64,000 nucleotides of DNA from Ananas comosus (GCF_001540865.1 NC_033628.1:496001-560000), one strand, 5' to 3'; shown: positions 32,825-46,507, counted from the stretch's first letter. A program made the numbers and translations. Notes: generated from the sequence alone by a model not told the origin.

Positions 32825-34015
32825 ATATATATTGATAAATCTTTTTTTTTACTTTTAGTTTTATAGATTTACTAAATATCTGATTTATATTCGTATTCCT
32901 TTGATATTCCATCTATATTTTAATATACATTTATCAAATATGATTTTGAATTTTAACTGTGCCTTTCCATCATACATAAATTTGAATTTTCCTAATGAAA
33001 TTAACGTCCGATCCATCTTCTATCTCTGTACAATAATAAATGAGAGCAAAAAGTGCTCGGTGCAGCGCTTCAAGCCTTCAACGTCACGCATTGAACCACC
33101 AACCCACGTGTGGGCCCCACACGTCAGCGACGGCGACCGTGACATACGCCCGTTACATCGAATCCCACCTTCCCGAGCAGAAATCGACCGCAACTACCGA
33201 CAACAGCACGGCCCCCCACGCTTCCCTCCCGAACCCGAAAAATCTACGATGCACCGAGTGTATTACTGACGCGACGTTTTCAACCAATTAATTAAATTAT
33301 TTCAGTTGAATTAATATATTACATCATAATTAATAAAAAAAATAATTTTACTATATATTTTTTAAATAAAAAATATTATTAATTTATTATTAATGATATG
33401 ATGTTAGTGTGATACAGTAGAAAATTTTCAACGATTCCAAATACAAGATGTGTAGGTCTTTTATACAGTGCACTTTCATAACTCTATTTAGAGATTTTTA
33501 AAAATAATAAAAAAATCTAAATTACTCAGTACTTTATGATGTTTTAAAAGACTACTACTAACGTATCAAAATTACTAAATTTTAAATATCATATATTTTT
33601 TAAAGAAATTAAAATATTTTTTCTGAATTATTTATTTTTTTAGACTTCTTAATATTTTTCGGCCCGTGTTTATTATATTTATGAAATTCTATTTTGATTT
33701 GGAACAATAATTGTACTAGTAATTAATCATCATATATTTAAACTTCAAATTTTTAGGGAGGAGAGATGAAAGAACCTAAGATGACTTAAACTGAATTTTA
33801 TAGATTACGGAACAGATCAAAAGTATGAATAAGAGCAAGAACTGAAGTAATTGTATATGCTAAGCAATCTAAATAACAAGTTGACTTTTTGTACGTAATG
33901 TGTGAAATATAGTAATAAGTGTGTGGAGCCAAATTGATATTAATTTGTAAACAAATAGGGAAAGAAAATCCCAAACACAAACACCAGTTAATAACTCCAT
34001 CTCTCTCGTTAAACT

Positions 34016-34018
<3 letters not shown>
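32825..34018. other. Intergenic; possible TIR element at 33045-33270
   Basis: AT-rich except for a GC-rich block at about 33045-33270 bounded by gtgctcggtgcagcg and gatgcaccgagtgtat, which pair imperfectly as inverted repeats. No coding signal. Confidence 0.35.
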
Positions 34019-34055
<37 letters not shown>

Positions 34056-34076
34056 AAGCGAAGGCCAAAAGAACGG

Positions 34077-34118
<42 letters not shown>
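34019..34118. repeat. Two (CT)n tracts upstream of the kinesin gene
   Basis: CT runs at about 34019-34051 and 34081-34116. Such tracts are common in plant core promoters and 5' leaders; here they lie ~850 bp before the kinesin ATG, so an upstream 5' UTR exon is possible. Confidence 0.85.
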
Positions 34119-34119
<1 letters not shown>

Positions 34120-34951
34120 CTATGTAGTACTGGTACATACACACTCTCTCTCCGTGTTGGAGAGGGAACTTAGAGAGAGAAAACGCACCGCACCTCCCAC
34201 CGTTCTCTCTCGCTCCTCCACCTCCCTTCAAAAAAGGCAACGAGGTGAGCGTGGGTGGTTTCAATCCCCTCGCGCTCCCGCTTCTGTAGAGATCTCTCTC
34301 AGATCGATCGTCCATGGCGGAGCTCGAATCCTTCGCACTAAACACGACAATGTACTACTCTCTCTGAGTAAGAACACTTCTCTCTTTCCCCTCATTTCCC
34401 CCTCGAGATTGAATGAAAAAAAGCGAACTAATGAGCTTTATTTTGATCGAACTCGGTACTAGTAGTCGCAATTGTAGTCGGCGATGATTTCGTACTGAGA
34501 TCTTTGTGTTATTGTCTCAGATCTATGAATTGCATATAAACCCTAGATGAGGAAGCTGTAGTTTTGATTTTTCTTTTTTTTGGGGGGGGTTTGAGAGTGA
34601 CTGGAGAATTAAGAAATGAATACATGCGGGAGTGAGAAAGTGATAGAGTGATGAGTTGTGATCTTTCTTTGCTTCGCTTATCAGTATTCAATGAGGTTGA
34701 TACTGATACCTTAACCACTGATCTGATCATACTGGGGGTCCACTAATCGATTCCCCAATGTTGTGATGTACCGTCCCGCAACGACGTTCGCACTACCCGT
34801 AACAGCTACTCACCAACAGTCCCTCCTATATGAATTATCATTAATTCGGTGCCACACAATGGAGAGGAATTGAGGGAGAGAGAAAAAAAAAAGAAATTGT
34901 TGTGAGTAGTGAAGGCTATGCGGACGGTGTAGGAAAGGGAGGAGGAGGGAG

Positions 34952-37900
34952 ATGGGGACGGTCGGAGGGGAGGAGCTGGCGCGGTGGGAGAAGGCGGAGG
35001 GATTCGAGGCGGCGGCCGGTGTCGAGGGCGGCGGCGGCGGCGGGAAGACGGAGAAGATATTGGTGTCGGTGAGGCTGAGGCCGCTGAGCGAGAAGGAGGT
35101 CGCGAGGGGCGAGCCTGCCGATTGGGAGTGCATCAATGACACCACCATCATTTTCAGGAGCAGCCTCCCGGAACGGCCCTTGCTTCCCTCTGCATACTCA
35201 TTTGGTAAGTACTCAGCCCCTTAAGTATTGATCTCTTGGTCTCATGTCTATCATTAGATGATTGAATATACAAATTTCAGACTAGTGTCCTGTCGTTCTC
35301 TGCTCGACAATTAATGACACGATTTTCATTTGGTTGGTTTCAGTTTTTTTTTTGGAATTAATGAGTGGGTTTGGACTATTTAATGCACATGTTCTAGAAT
35401 GCATTAGATGTGATAGTCTCTCAAATGTTTAGGATGTGTAAACTATTAGTCTTGCCTTGCAGAGACTTGAGATCAGTAAGTGTTTTTTTTTTATTTGATG
35501 GAATATATTGTGCTAGTAGGACTTTAAATATAGGATAGTGTTTAAGTTCGGAAAATGGTTCGGCCTTCTTCAGAAACAATTATTTTGACGTTAACTTCCT
35601 ATAAATCTCAGCTATTTCCTTTCCATGTTGGATGATAGACAGGGTATTCCGTTCTGATTGCACCACGAAAGAGGTGTATGAGTGGGGAGCTAAAGAAGTT
35701 GCCCTTTCAGTAGTTAGCGGTATTAATTGTAAGTGTAATCAAACTAGTTACTTCTCTTTCCTTTGGGCATTCATTTTTTTTTAACTGAAAAAGTAATGAT
35801 AGTATGTGTGCTTTGCCACAGCAAGTATATTTGCATACGGACAAACAAGCAGTGGAAAGACGTACACAATGACTGGAATAACTGAGTATACTGTGGCAGA
35901 TATATATGAATACATACGTAGGGTACAGTAACATCAATATCTGCTTTGAAATAAGGCCGGAATTCGTGAATACCAGTTCTTTTGTTTTTCTCTTCCTTTT
36001 GTTAAACTGGTACTACTCTGCAGCATGAGGAGAGAGCATTTGTATTAAAGTTCGCAGCAATGGAGATCTATAATGAAGTTGTAAAGGATCTCCTCAGTAC
36101 AGACGATACTCCCCTTAGGCTTTTGGATGATCCTGAGGTGAGCATTTACCCTCACTGGCTTTTTTTTTTGGGTTATACTGCTGTTAATTTTTTTAAGCAA
36201 TTGCTTTCGTAGAAGGGAACCATCATAGAGAAACTTACAGAGGAGACGCTAAGGGACTGGAACCATCTTAAGGAGCTCATTTCCGTGTGTGAAGGTGACT
36301 TTGGGAGAATTTTAATGAGAAAGTTCTTTATTAGAAGGAACAAAGTCTCTCATCTTTGTACAATTGTCCTTTTATGCAGCTCAAAGGAAAGTCGGGGAGA
36401 CTCTGTTAAATGAAAATAGCTCGAGATCTCATCAGATACTTAGATTGGTTTGTCCCCTTTGATTTGATGATTGAGCTTAAGAAAAAGTATTATCATATTT
36501 TTTGGGAAGAAAAAGAAGGATTAATTGTACTTTTCTTGTTTGTTGATTCTTTTAGACTATTGAAAGTTCTGCTCGTGAGTTTTTGGGTAAGGACAATTCA
36601 AGCGCACTTGTGGCCAGTGTGGTAAGAAATATTGTCATATCATATTGTCGTTGAATATCGTATGCCGAAAGGGTGAAGTGTAGGAAACTAATTTGTTTTT
36701 GGGTTCAGAATTTTATTGATCTTGCTGGGAGTGAGCGTGCATCTCAGGCACTGTCGGTTGGTGCGAGGCTGAAAGAAGGTTGCCACATCAATAGAAGTTT
36801 ACTTACATTGGGAACTGTCATCCGTAAGTTAAGGTTGTTGAAGTCCGTACCTTTTCTTGCTGTTCTTTGTTATTGATCCATTTTTCAACTTTTTTAGCAC
36901 CGCCTATTATACAAATGAATGTAGTTTATTTATCTTGGTTGTTACAGCAAGGGAAGAAATGGACATATACCATACCGAGATTCGAAGCTAACACGCATAC
37001 TGCAACCTTCATTAGGAGGTAACGCAAGAACTGCCATTATCTGCACTATGAGTCCCGCACGATCCCATATCGAGCAATCTAGAAATACTCTTTTATTTGC
37101 AAGCTGTGCAAAGGAAGTCGTTACCAATGCTCAAGTTAATGTAGTGATGTCTGACAAGGCATTAGTTAAGCATTTGCAAAGAGAACTTGCTAGGTTGGAG
37201 AGTGAGCTACGATATCCCGCGACTTCTCTAAACATTGAAGTGCTGTTGAAGGCAAAAGATGGTCAAATAAGAAAGGTACAGCAAATTATCTAATATAGCA
37301 TTCTTGTCAGTGCAAATGAGGCTTGCCATATTTGTGTGCATTGGGCAGCTGATACCGTTTACACAGATTTAAGTTTAACATTAAAATCTTATGCCAAAAT
37401 TCTTATTAACCTTTGTGCTAAAAATTATTATATGTTATACGTTGCAGTTGGAGAAAGAAATAAAGGAGTTAATGCAGCAAAGAGATCTGGCTGAGTCTCG
37501 GCTGGAGGATTTACTAAGAGTTGTTGGGGATGAACGTGCTTCAAGACGATGGGTATATGTTGCATGTAGTTTTGATTCAATTTATTGTATGTACATACCA
37601 AAATGTTTTCCTTTGTTTGAGTAGGAGGCTTCTTCTCAAACACCCGGACTTTTCATACCATATGCATGTGGAGATGAGCATTCGACAACTAGGCCATCAA
37701 AAGTTGCTGCTGGCCGTCTAAATTGCCCTGCATATACTGAAGTCCTACTGCATAAGAGCGAAAAGGATATCAGTCGAAACTCTATTGAAGGATCAGAGGA
37801 CTTCTGCAAGGAAGTGCGCTGTGTCGAGATAACTGAGGCGGGAATAAGTGAATGCTCAAATTCATTATCAACTGAAGTGGGCAGTAGTTTGGTAGGACAA

Positions 37901-39550
37901 AGTATGAACCCCGAAAACCATAGAACAAAAGCTAAAAGGCAGATTGACTTGAAATGTCTAAATATGACTCCTATCACACTAGAGCAGCATTTGGAGAGTG
38001 TGAGAAAGGGTCTGAACAATCTTATCGGAGCTACACCCGAGGGATCATATCAATCGTCCTCAATGAGAGATTTGTCAAAATCTCAAGGGTTGACATTGCA
38101 AAGAAGTAAAAGTTGCAGGTCTATACTAATGACCTCTCCTGATTGGTTCCAAGAGCTGGAGCAGAATAATTGCACGCCACCGACTAGATGTCTAAAGGAC
38201 TTCCCTGGAAGACCTGAAGGGCTTCAAAGAAGGCCTTTGGCATTGAATTATGATGCTGAAAGTGAAGTACTTTCAGTAGAAGAATCTCTTATTTCCGAAC
38301 AAAGCACTTCTATCAACAACACGAAAGGGAGTAAGAATGCTTCTGAGGCAAATTTTACTACCATCAGTGAATTTGCCACAGAGCTGAAGGAGATGGCTCA
38401 GGTTCAGTATCGGAATCTACTCGATGTTGGTCAGGTGTGAATAATACATTTCCTTGTTCTTTTATATTGTGCTTATGCTATAACCGTAAACTATGAGCTC
38501 ATGCTTTTCTCCCTTTTTGATCATCATTATAATTTTTCTTCTTAATGGACCAACGAGACCAAATATTTAGACCTCTTCTAGAAGAGGTGCCTATCTGACA
38601 TTTTCAATTGCTGTCTCCTGTTATGAATTTGAATCAGAACATTGATGAAGAATTTGGACCTGAAGGTTCTGCTAAGAACATAGTTCTGGATCCAGTGCTA
38701 CACCCTACGCAATCTCCTTCTAGATGGCCATTAGAATTCGAAAGAAAGCAGCAAGAAATCGTTGAGCTCTGGCATGCATGCAATGTCTCTTTAGTCCACA
38801 GAACTTACTTTTTCCTGCTTTTCAAAGGTGATCCTACAGACTCGATTTACATGGAAGTGGAGCTGAGGCGGTTATCCTTTTTGATAAGTACTCACTCTAG
38901 GGGAAGCTTGGATAAAACCCAAGCATTTGGTGGTTCAAATACTGTTCTTGCATTAAGGTGCATGCTATTCTGCAAAAACTTTTACTAATCTACATAAAAA
39001 GTTCTAGACTTATATATCTCTGTAAAATCATCTATTATATTATACCATTGTGAAATGCGATTTCTCGTATAATATTTAAGAAAGTAAGTTTCTCCAGGGC
39101 ATATGTTAGAATGTAAATTTCACTGGTATAATATGTAAATAGAGAATATTGCAGAGGTTCCTATGAGAAAAATCTCTGTACAATACGAACATCTACCTTT
39201 AGCTAACCCTGAATTTCACCGCTAGCAGCATGAAAAAGCTTCGGCATGAAAGGGTGATGCTAACTCGGCAGATGCAGAAGAGACTAACACCACGAGAAAG
39301 GGAGAGCATATACACGAAGTGGGGAATTTCACTGCACTCCAAGCAGAGGAGGCTACAGCTGGCCCAACGACTGTGGACTGAGACCAAGGACCTCGAACAT
39401 ATCCGAGAAAGCGCTTCTCTCGTTGCAAGACTAGTTGGGCTCTTAGAGCCCGGAAAGGCCCTAAAGGAGATGTTCGGACTTAGCTTCACACCTCAACAAT
39501 CTAATCGCAGATCCTTTATTTGGAAACATGGTATCTCTTCACTCAATTAA
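34952..39550 (+). CDS. Kinesin-7 subfamily motor (KIN-7E/F/G-like)
   Basis: Thirteen exons: 34952-35204, 35639-35728, 35822-35922, 36024-36137, 36213-36294, 36380-36447, 36556-36621, 36709-36833, 36948-37275, 37448-37552, 37625-38434, 38638-38957 and 39229-39550. They sum to 2784 nt, 927 residues. Motor domain, residues ~32-355: [12 protein letters not shown] with P-loop 121-128, switch I NENSSRSH ending at residue 231, switch II DLAGSE 262-267. A short coiled coil follows ([20 protein letters not shown]). The Ser-rich middle is encoded by the 810-nt exon 11. The C-terminal ~170 residues match the DUF3490 (NACK C-terminal) domain. KIN-7 motors are plus-end-directed microtubule motors; the NACK members act in phragmoplast expansion through a MAPK cascade, but this sequence looks closer to the KIN-7E-G group, whose roles are less defined. 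Confidence 0.93.
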
Positions 39551-40813
39551 GCAAATTGGAAGCTTCGTTTTGCCAACCGAACTTTATATTTGATGAAAAG
39601 GTTTGCAATTGATAAACAGTTTGTTTTGCCGTTATTGGTTCTTGTTTTCTTATAATTTAGGAAAGTATTTAAAATAACTGTGAGCGGGTTTTACTTGGAA
39701 GTGCCCTGCTAGTGCTTTCTAGTTCTGCTTGTCTTTTTCACTAGCGGCGGAAAGTCCGCGCTGGGTCTTGTTCTTCTGCTTCAGTACCCATGGCTAGGTT
39801 ACATTTTCAGTTGCTAACTACCAAGAATGCATTGAGGAGAAGGGAATTTAAACGATTAGTTGTTTTCTTCTAAGTTTTGATGTATGCTACAACACTATTA
39901 GTAATTGAAATGTTTGGATTGATTATTAAAGGTTAATAGATTCCATTTGTTGTTGCGGTTGCTTTTACTTTCTGAAAAGGGATCCCATTTTACTTTTATA
40001 TGTCAGTAACTTATATGTTAATCTTTGCATTCCTCCCTTGCGAATATTTTTGTTTGTATTTTCCTCTTCTCTGATAAATGTGCTTCATAGAATTTCATAA
40101 AAAGCTTAGTGATTAAGGAAGATAACAGTTAATTATCGCTTTTTAGGTATTGATAATAGTTTCCTGGGCCAACTAAACAGCAAGGAGATAGAAATCAACC
40201 GAAGAAAGAGGATCCGGCCGAAACAAGTGAAATGAAAAGAGATCCGAGCGAATGGAAAGGAGAACCTAAAGGAGAAATCGTCTTTTTCGCTTTGGTTAAC
40301 CCTTCATACCAAGATTCTTATTTTGATCGGTATCGAGATAATTGCGTTGGGAGACTTAAAAGAAGTGATCACCCTGGTTTGAAAAAGTTTTTGTTGCTTT
40401 ACTTTTTGACTCTGACTATAGAATAGCACATTGCGATGTGTAAAAATATTCAGCTTTTAATTTATTTTTGAGTGTTTGCTAAGTTTGATTTTCTTCACCA
40501 GTATATGTTTTACTATATTGTGAAATAACTTAGCTTAAGCGGTCAGCAAATAATATTTTAGTGTTTTATATTCAACAAACACAACAGTTGAGTTATCACC
40601 GGATCCATAATTCAAATTTAATCCTTAATCCATTTGTTGGACTTGGTACAATCATGTTTTTTTTTCGGAATCATCAAAAATATTAGGGAAAAAGTGTTAA
40701 GTTCTCCTTCAATGCCATTTATTAGTCTCTCAAAATGCTGCGTACCAAAACCACTCCTCTCAAGTGAAAAGGAATTAGAATAACCTTTTTCCTTGTCTCC
40801 CCTGTTTTATGGT
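39551..40813. other. 3' flank of the kinesin gene / intergenic
   Basis: Contains the kinesin 3' UTR and AT-rich intergenic DNA. A 64-codon ORF at 40232-40426 has no family resemblance. Confidence 0.4.
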
Positions 40814-41298
40814 TGTGAGAACCCATATAGTCCTCTATATAAGATATAATAGGGCTAGAACTCTTAACCAGCCTTAAGCATTTTGGGTGGTGGCAAGGCC
40901 CAAGAGGTTAAGAGAGTTAAGTGTGTTAGGACGGGAGTAGTTCTAGGATGGGTGATCCCCTGGGAAGTTGGGGCGTCACAGATAGTATCAGAGCCAATTA
41001 CCAGCCGGAAATGTGAGATAAGTCTCGGCTGAGCCAGGGTCTGGATGACGGGCTAGCGAGATGAGTCTCACATCGCCTGGTACTTGTGAGTCTGAGCCTG
41101 ACGAGGACGTCAGGGCTTAAAGGAGGGGAGATTGTGAGACCCCAGATAGTCCTATATATGAGATATAATAAGGTTAAACTCTTAACCCGGCTTAAGTATT
41201 TTGGGTGGTGGTAATGCCCAAGAGGTTAAGAGAGTTAAGCATGTTAGGACGGGAGTAGTCTTAGAATGGGTGACCTCCTGGGAAGTTGGGGCGTCACA
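40814..41298 (+). mobile_element. Complete Cassandra-type TRIM retrotransposon
   Basis: Two LTRs, 40814-40980 (167 bp) and 41133-41298 (166 bp), both starting tgtgaga and ending gcgtcaca, enclose a 152-bp internal region. Each LTR carries a 5S-rRNA-like stretch (aggacgggagtagt, then gggtgacctcctgggaagt in LTR2), which holds the pol III internal promoter in this family. The internal region starts with gtatcagagcc, a primer-binding site matching initiator tRNA-Met, and ends with aaaggagggga, a polypurine tract. The element is flanked by a perfect 5-bp target duplication atggt (40809-40813 and 41299-41303). It has no coding sequence, so it must depend on proteins from other retrotransposons. Confidence 0.93.
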
Positions 41299-42266
41299 AT
41301 GGTCCCTTAAAGCAATAATTAGTGATTAGTGATATTTACATGTTATTAGCAAAGTAAATTGTGACATACAAAGTTCCTATGCAAGGATATGTGAACTATC
41401 AAATTTTTGGTAGAAACCATTTTCCAACCAAACAACACCAGGGGATCCTCATTTATATTACCTATAAACTCAAAATTTCAGAAAACAAAATAACCTGCAT
41501 TTCCAACATAAACTCAAAACTCAGAAACCAAAATATTTGTTTAGAACATGACTGATTTTTCATATCCAACTTGCCAAACTGTCCACTATTACGTAATTTT
41601 TATATAATTTCTACACTTGCATGATTAAGAACTAATAATATGCCACAAACTACATTATCATGTTCACCTTCTCCCACTGACACATGTAATGTAACATATG
41701 CAAGAAGATCATCCTCCAGAAGTTGTCAAAAGACTCACCAACTGGTGAGCAGCTAGCGAAGATCTGATTAATTAATTACACAAAATAAAACCAAGGTTAT
41801 TATTGTATTAATTACACGTACGCCGTGTACACAGGAAAGTAGACATGTAACAGTAGTTAGGTTACCTGTCTCTCTCTATTCTCATTCGGAGTCGTGTTTG
41901 TTCTAAGACACCGCCACTTTTCGACGAAAGAATGAGTATCGTTCCTGTACAAGTTTTAGATATATATTTCATTTTCAAATTGTCCATCTACAGCTACAGC
42001 TATTTAAAAATGGAGAAGTTGTTCGAGAATCCAGGCGAAATCAAAGAAGAGATTCGTTGTAGCACTATAAGGCACTGAGCAAATGCACATTCGATCATCA
42101 ATGCGCGAGAGATGATTTAGGTGTGGGGAGAGGGGGACAAGACACAGAAGGTGGGTCGAACCAACTCCAGGAATTAATGGAGCCCAGCTGCATGTGTGTG
42201 GTCGGTCTAAATTAGCTCGAACTCCATTTAATTCATATATAACACAAATTATATACATTCACTAAT
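41299..42266. other. Intergenic, nothing recognised
   Basis: AT-rich with no gene-like ORF. A 64-codon plus-strand ORF at 41361-41555 has AT-rich, random-looking composition. Confidence 0.35.
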
Positions 42267-42756
42267 CACTACAACAAAAATAGTTTATAACGATATTTTT
42301 AAATATTGGTACATGTCAAAAGAAGTGCTGCTGGCTAAATTATCGATATTTTTTAAAAGTATTGCTTTATGTGAGATCGCTATAGATAGTACCGCCTTGA
42401 CATTTGAAATCCATTCCTCCAACGACTTGTAGCGGAGGGATATGTGGCGATTCTAGTCCTCTACAGTCACTGCGAGATGCTCGCGGCCAAACTCCAGTCG
42501 TCGAAACCCTAACTCGTCAACTACGGCGGTGGGGAAGGAGAAGGCGAGATGGTGATTATTTTTTCTTTTTTATTTATAATCGGACCAAGTAGACTGGGTG
42601 TGATTGGTTGAGTAGAGAAATTTTTTATTTTTGATTGGATTGGACTTTATATATTTAGGCCTTAATAGATTTTTTAAAAAAACTTTGGCATAAATATGAC
42701 ACTTATATCAAAAATGTCCAAAAAATGTGTCTTTATAATTTAATTCTGTTGTCATG
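42267..42756. mobile_element. CACTA-type non-autonomous element (copy 1, worn right end)
   Basis: Starts cactacaacaaaaatag and runs to a degenerate ...ctgttgtcatg end (expected ...gttgtagtg). The body parallels 56469-56985: shared words include ggctaaattaycgayatttt, gtgagatcgct and ggactttatat. No transposase is encoded. Confidence 0.7.
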
Positions 42757-44540
42757 ATTCCTTTGAATACGAATATCGAAACTTGTTTCTAAACTTAGTA
42801 AATGTAGAATTAAGTTACTGTTGATTGTTAAACCTGTTTCATCCAGTATATATAATTTTGTTTGGGTTTATTAGCGTGTTCTTCAACTAATTAATAAGCT
42901 AAAGATCAAAAGCTTGTTGAAGTATGATATTATATGATGGTACGTATTATGGTCTTATATTTAGGCTGGTCAAACTTTATGGTCTACTTAATTTGTAGCT
43001 AATCTTGAACTTGAAAACAATGTGTGTTTTTTTTATTTAAAAAGTCAATAATAAGAGAATTGGTTGACACACTATTTTAATAGGACAAGCACATATCTTT
43101 TAATCGACTAATCCGAAGTTCCCATTTTAAATGGCGTATAGAGATGATAATTTTGGTATGATTAAGGGCCACTGCTTAAAGTTAACTAGGATGATCTAAG
43201 TAATTAATTTGTGCCGAAGCAAAATAATTAACAAGCAGCAGGTGTACTTTGACAAATTCATGGTCCACAAAAATAGTAGATATAAATGAAATAATATGGC
43301 TTTTCAAACTTAATTAAAATAAAAATAGTATATATATATATATATATATATAATGAAATATAATGTGGCTTTTGAATTGTTAGGATCTGGGAATAATATA
43401 GAGGCTACTGTTTTATTATTTATTTTGCCATTAATTAACCGAGTCAATGAGGCACCTAAACGTTGACATGCATGCATGTATTATAGCATTTGATTGTGCA
43501 ATGTCGCACGCGCCACAAAACCTTTAACCAAACTCGAGTTTTATAATTTTAATTAAAAAAAAAGAAAAAAAAATAAAGTTTCATTGTACGTGGACAAAAA
43601 TTTGAACGTGACATGGACCTGACCATTGTTTATTTCTGTGGGCAAGTCCACGAATTCAAATGAAAAAACGTGTTATGGAAGGTTACTCCGTAAAAAAATA
43701 AAATAATATAATGTGATTAATTTAACTTTTAACTTTTTTGCTTCTATTAGAGCTTCGAGAGAAGTGCAGCTGTAGTAAAGCTGTTTTAAAATGTTCGATT
43801 TTACTTTTTGCTTTACTTTACTTATATTTATACTTCATTTACCTGGTATATTATAGTGTTAAAATTAAAAGTTGAAATAAAATTGTTAGTTTATATACAA
43901 TTTTTTTTAAAAAATCTAATGTTTTTGAATTTACAGCAATGAGAAGCTATTAAGCGATTTTATTGTTGAGCAATGCTTCAATACTTCGTTCTAATCTTAA
44001 CCGTTTATTTTTAATCAATGAAGGGTTAAGATTTATGCATAAAAAAAAGATGACATGCTATTGCACAAGTAGTACCGGTCACCAGATATGTGAATCTAGG
44101 AGTTTTTTTGGAGAAAGAAAGAGCTAATATTAGAAAGTTAAATAACTAATATTGGAAAGTTTTGCATACTGCCCTTGAATCATAGAGAGAATAAATTTTT
44201 AATTAAATTATCCATTTTTAAGATCGGTTTTAATAATAATTTATGATCGCATTGAGTCATAAATTTGGTAATTTATAATTTAAAATTAATTTTCAAACAT
44301 CGAAACTTTATGTTTAAATAGTTAACAAAATTTATTTTAAGTATAATTTATAAATCTAAATTATAATTTAAATTTCATCAATATTTTTTAAATTTAATGC
44401 TGTTTTTCAATATTGAATTAACAACTTCAACTTACTTTAAAATGTAGAAATATTTTATTTAAATAAATAATAAAAGTTTATAAATACACTATAACTTAAA
44501 TTACAATTTTAAAGATACTAACATTTTGAACTTTCATGTT
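42757..44540. other. AT-rich intergenic
   Basis: No gene-like signal. Contains a (TA)n run near 43330-43352 and several homopolymer stretches. Confidence 0.35.
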
Positions 44541-44627
44541 AGTTTAATATTGAATTAACAATTTGAATTAGTTTAATATTGAATTAACAATTTGAATTAG
44601 TTTAATATTGAATTAACAATTTGAATT
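44541..44627. repeat. Minisatellite, three copies of a 29-bp unit
   Basis: Three identical, adjacent copies of a 29-bp unit beginning agtttaatattgaattaaca at 44541, 44570 and 44599. A diverged copy of the core lies near 44410. Confidence 0.95.
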
Positions 44628-45550
44628 GAAATGTTTACTCGTTTAAATATATATTTTTCTTTCTAAAATTTAAATTTAATTTATACAATTATAAATATAA
44701 AGTTTAAACTCAAGTTAAATTTTAAATTCGAATTTATGAAGATTTATTACTTATGAAATTAGCCATTATCTAATTTGGCAAGTAACAAAATTAAATTATG
44801 AAACAAAGATTTGTTGAATATTATCAAATTTAGTAATTAGCTAATGCATATTTTCAAATATTATCTTTATGATTGATTGGTAACCTGTTGAGCAGGTTAC
44901 GATTGTGTAGGTTACGATTGTGTAAAAGTCAATCTTAATCTCAAAAATTTGAATGGTCGGATTTAAATTGGCCGGTGTATAGAAACATTTCTCTATATTG
45001 TTTTATTTCTTTTAATAATGCTACTAATTAATTAGCACTTCGTCTTAATACACTCTATAAGGAAGTGCCAAACGTACACAGGTATTTGATAATTTATGAT
45101 CTTTATACATAATATCAAATTTACATGCATTATATCAGTTCGACATACTATAATACATTAACTAATAATATATAAAAATAACTTTCCTCGTTTGCGAGGA
45201 TTGAATTTCTCGCATACAGACAAAAAAATAAAATAAAATAAAAATATGTTTTTCTTTTTTTTCCTTTTTTTTTTTTTTTGGGTCTGTTTTAATAAAAGTT
45301 AAAAGTGGTAGAGAAACGTTACACTCACTTTATTTTCCATCCGTGAGATCTGATCAAGCACTCCGCTACCGCGTGATGTGTGTACAGCGACCACATTCGC
45401 ACACACACAAGTGTACGGCGCTGATGATGCCGGTGCCGGAAATTAACGGTAGATCACCTGTCCCCACTACCACACACACACGCGCCATCTCGCCCTTTCC
45501 ATTTGTGTGACACGTGGGACCCACATGTGTGGATCCCACTCACCCTCACC
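44628..45550. other. AT-rich intergenic
   Basis: No gene-like signal. A (CA)-rich patch occurs at about 45400-45412 and 45470-45482. Confidence 0.35.
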
Positions 45551-46177
45551 GGGAAAGTATTGCGTGCACCAGGTGTAGGCATACATCTCATACACCACTG
45601 AAACTAAACCCACATTGTATGATGTAAGTTTGTTTCTATACCTATAGCACTTTAATATTTTTAGTTGCACTATTTATTTGATATAAAGTAAATAACGTAG
45701 AAGCCGAAATTTCTAACGTTAATATTTACTTAGTTTTTTCACTTTTTTTTTTTTATTTTTTATAACCGACTTAGGTCTCAAATAGACCAAAGTCTACTAT
45801 AGTATTTGCGAATTTTAAGTTTTGACCAAAGATAATAGTATGATGAATTAAATAATAAAAATAAATAGTTATGACAAAAAAATTACTTCATTCATCCTTA
45901 GTTTTTAAAGTCCTTAGCATGAGAAAATAGCTCACTAGCTATATTTCATAATATTTAATCGGCCTAAATATTGAACATTATAAATTTTAAATATTTTTAT
46001 ACCGGTAATTTTAGAAATCATTTGATGCGAGCTTTGATATACAATATCCTTTCAAATATATGTACTTATGTAGGTGGCAGTCCTCGGAATAAATTTTAAT
46101 TTTAGAAAATTAATCATTGAATATTGGCTACGGTTCATGAGGTTGATGGATACACCAGGTGCAGGCAAAAGTTTCCT
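45551..46177. mobile_element. Putative TIR element, ~630 bp
   Basis: The left end gggaaagtattgcgtgcacc, continuing aggtgtaggcat, pairs with the right end, which in reverse reads aggaaacttttgcctgcacc, continuing tggtgtatccat: roughly 24 of 32 positions match. The interior is AT-rich and non-coding. A similar end motif (cgcaccgggtgtat) occurs alone near 62920. Confidence 0.5.
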
Positions 46178-46473
46178 ACTCCTCTCAACCTCGTGATATG
46201 ATAACCGTCGCCCCCGAAGACCATCTCGAACAACGCCGAGCGCGTGGACCGAGAACTGCGGCCCAAAGAACTCCCATCACAGCAAACAGCCTTATCCTCC
46301 ACCCAGATCACGCCACGTGTACAGCAGCGGCTATTCCGTGAACTGTGGCCCCACCATGAGCTGAGCTGGCAATGGCCGTCCCCACACACGAATGCACACA
46401 CTCGTTATTTATGTATCTAGAAAAAGAAACAGTATTATTACCATAAAATATAAAATAAAAAAAAATTAAAATT

Positions 46474-46476
<3 letters not shown>

Positions 46477-46504
<28 letters not shown>
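46477..46504. repeat. (CT)n tract in the kinase promoter region
   Basis: Fourteen CT units about 155 bp upstream of a TATA box, typical of plant pyrimidine-rich promoters. Confidence 0.9.

Positions 46505-46507
<3 letters not shown>

Noticed and set aside
37636..38019. 127-codon minus-strand ORF in kinesin exon 11
   Set aside because: Antisense to a confirmed coding exon with no motif of its own.
40897..41290. Genuine 5S rRNA genes
   Set aside because: The 5S-like sequence is partial, occurs once in each of two LTRs, and lies within a TRIM with target duplications, so it is element-borne.
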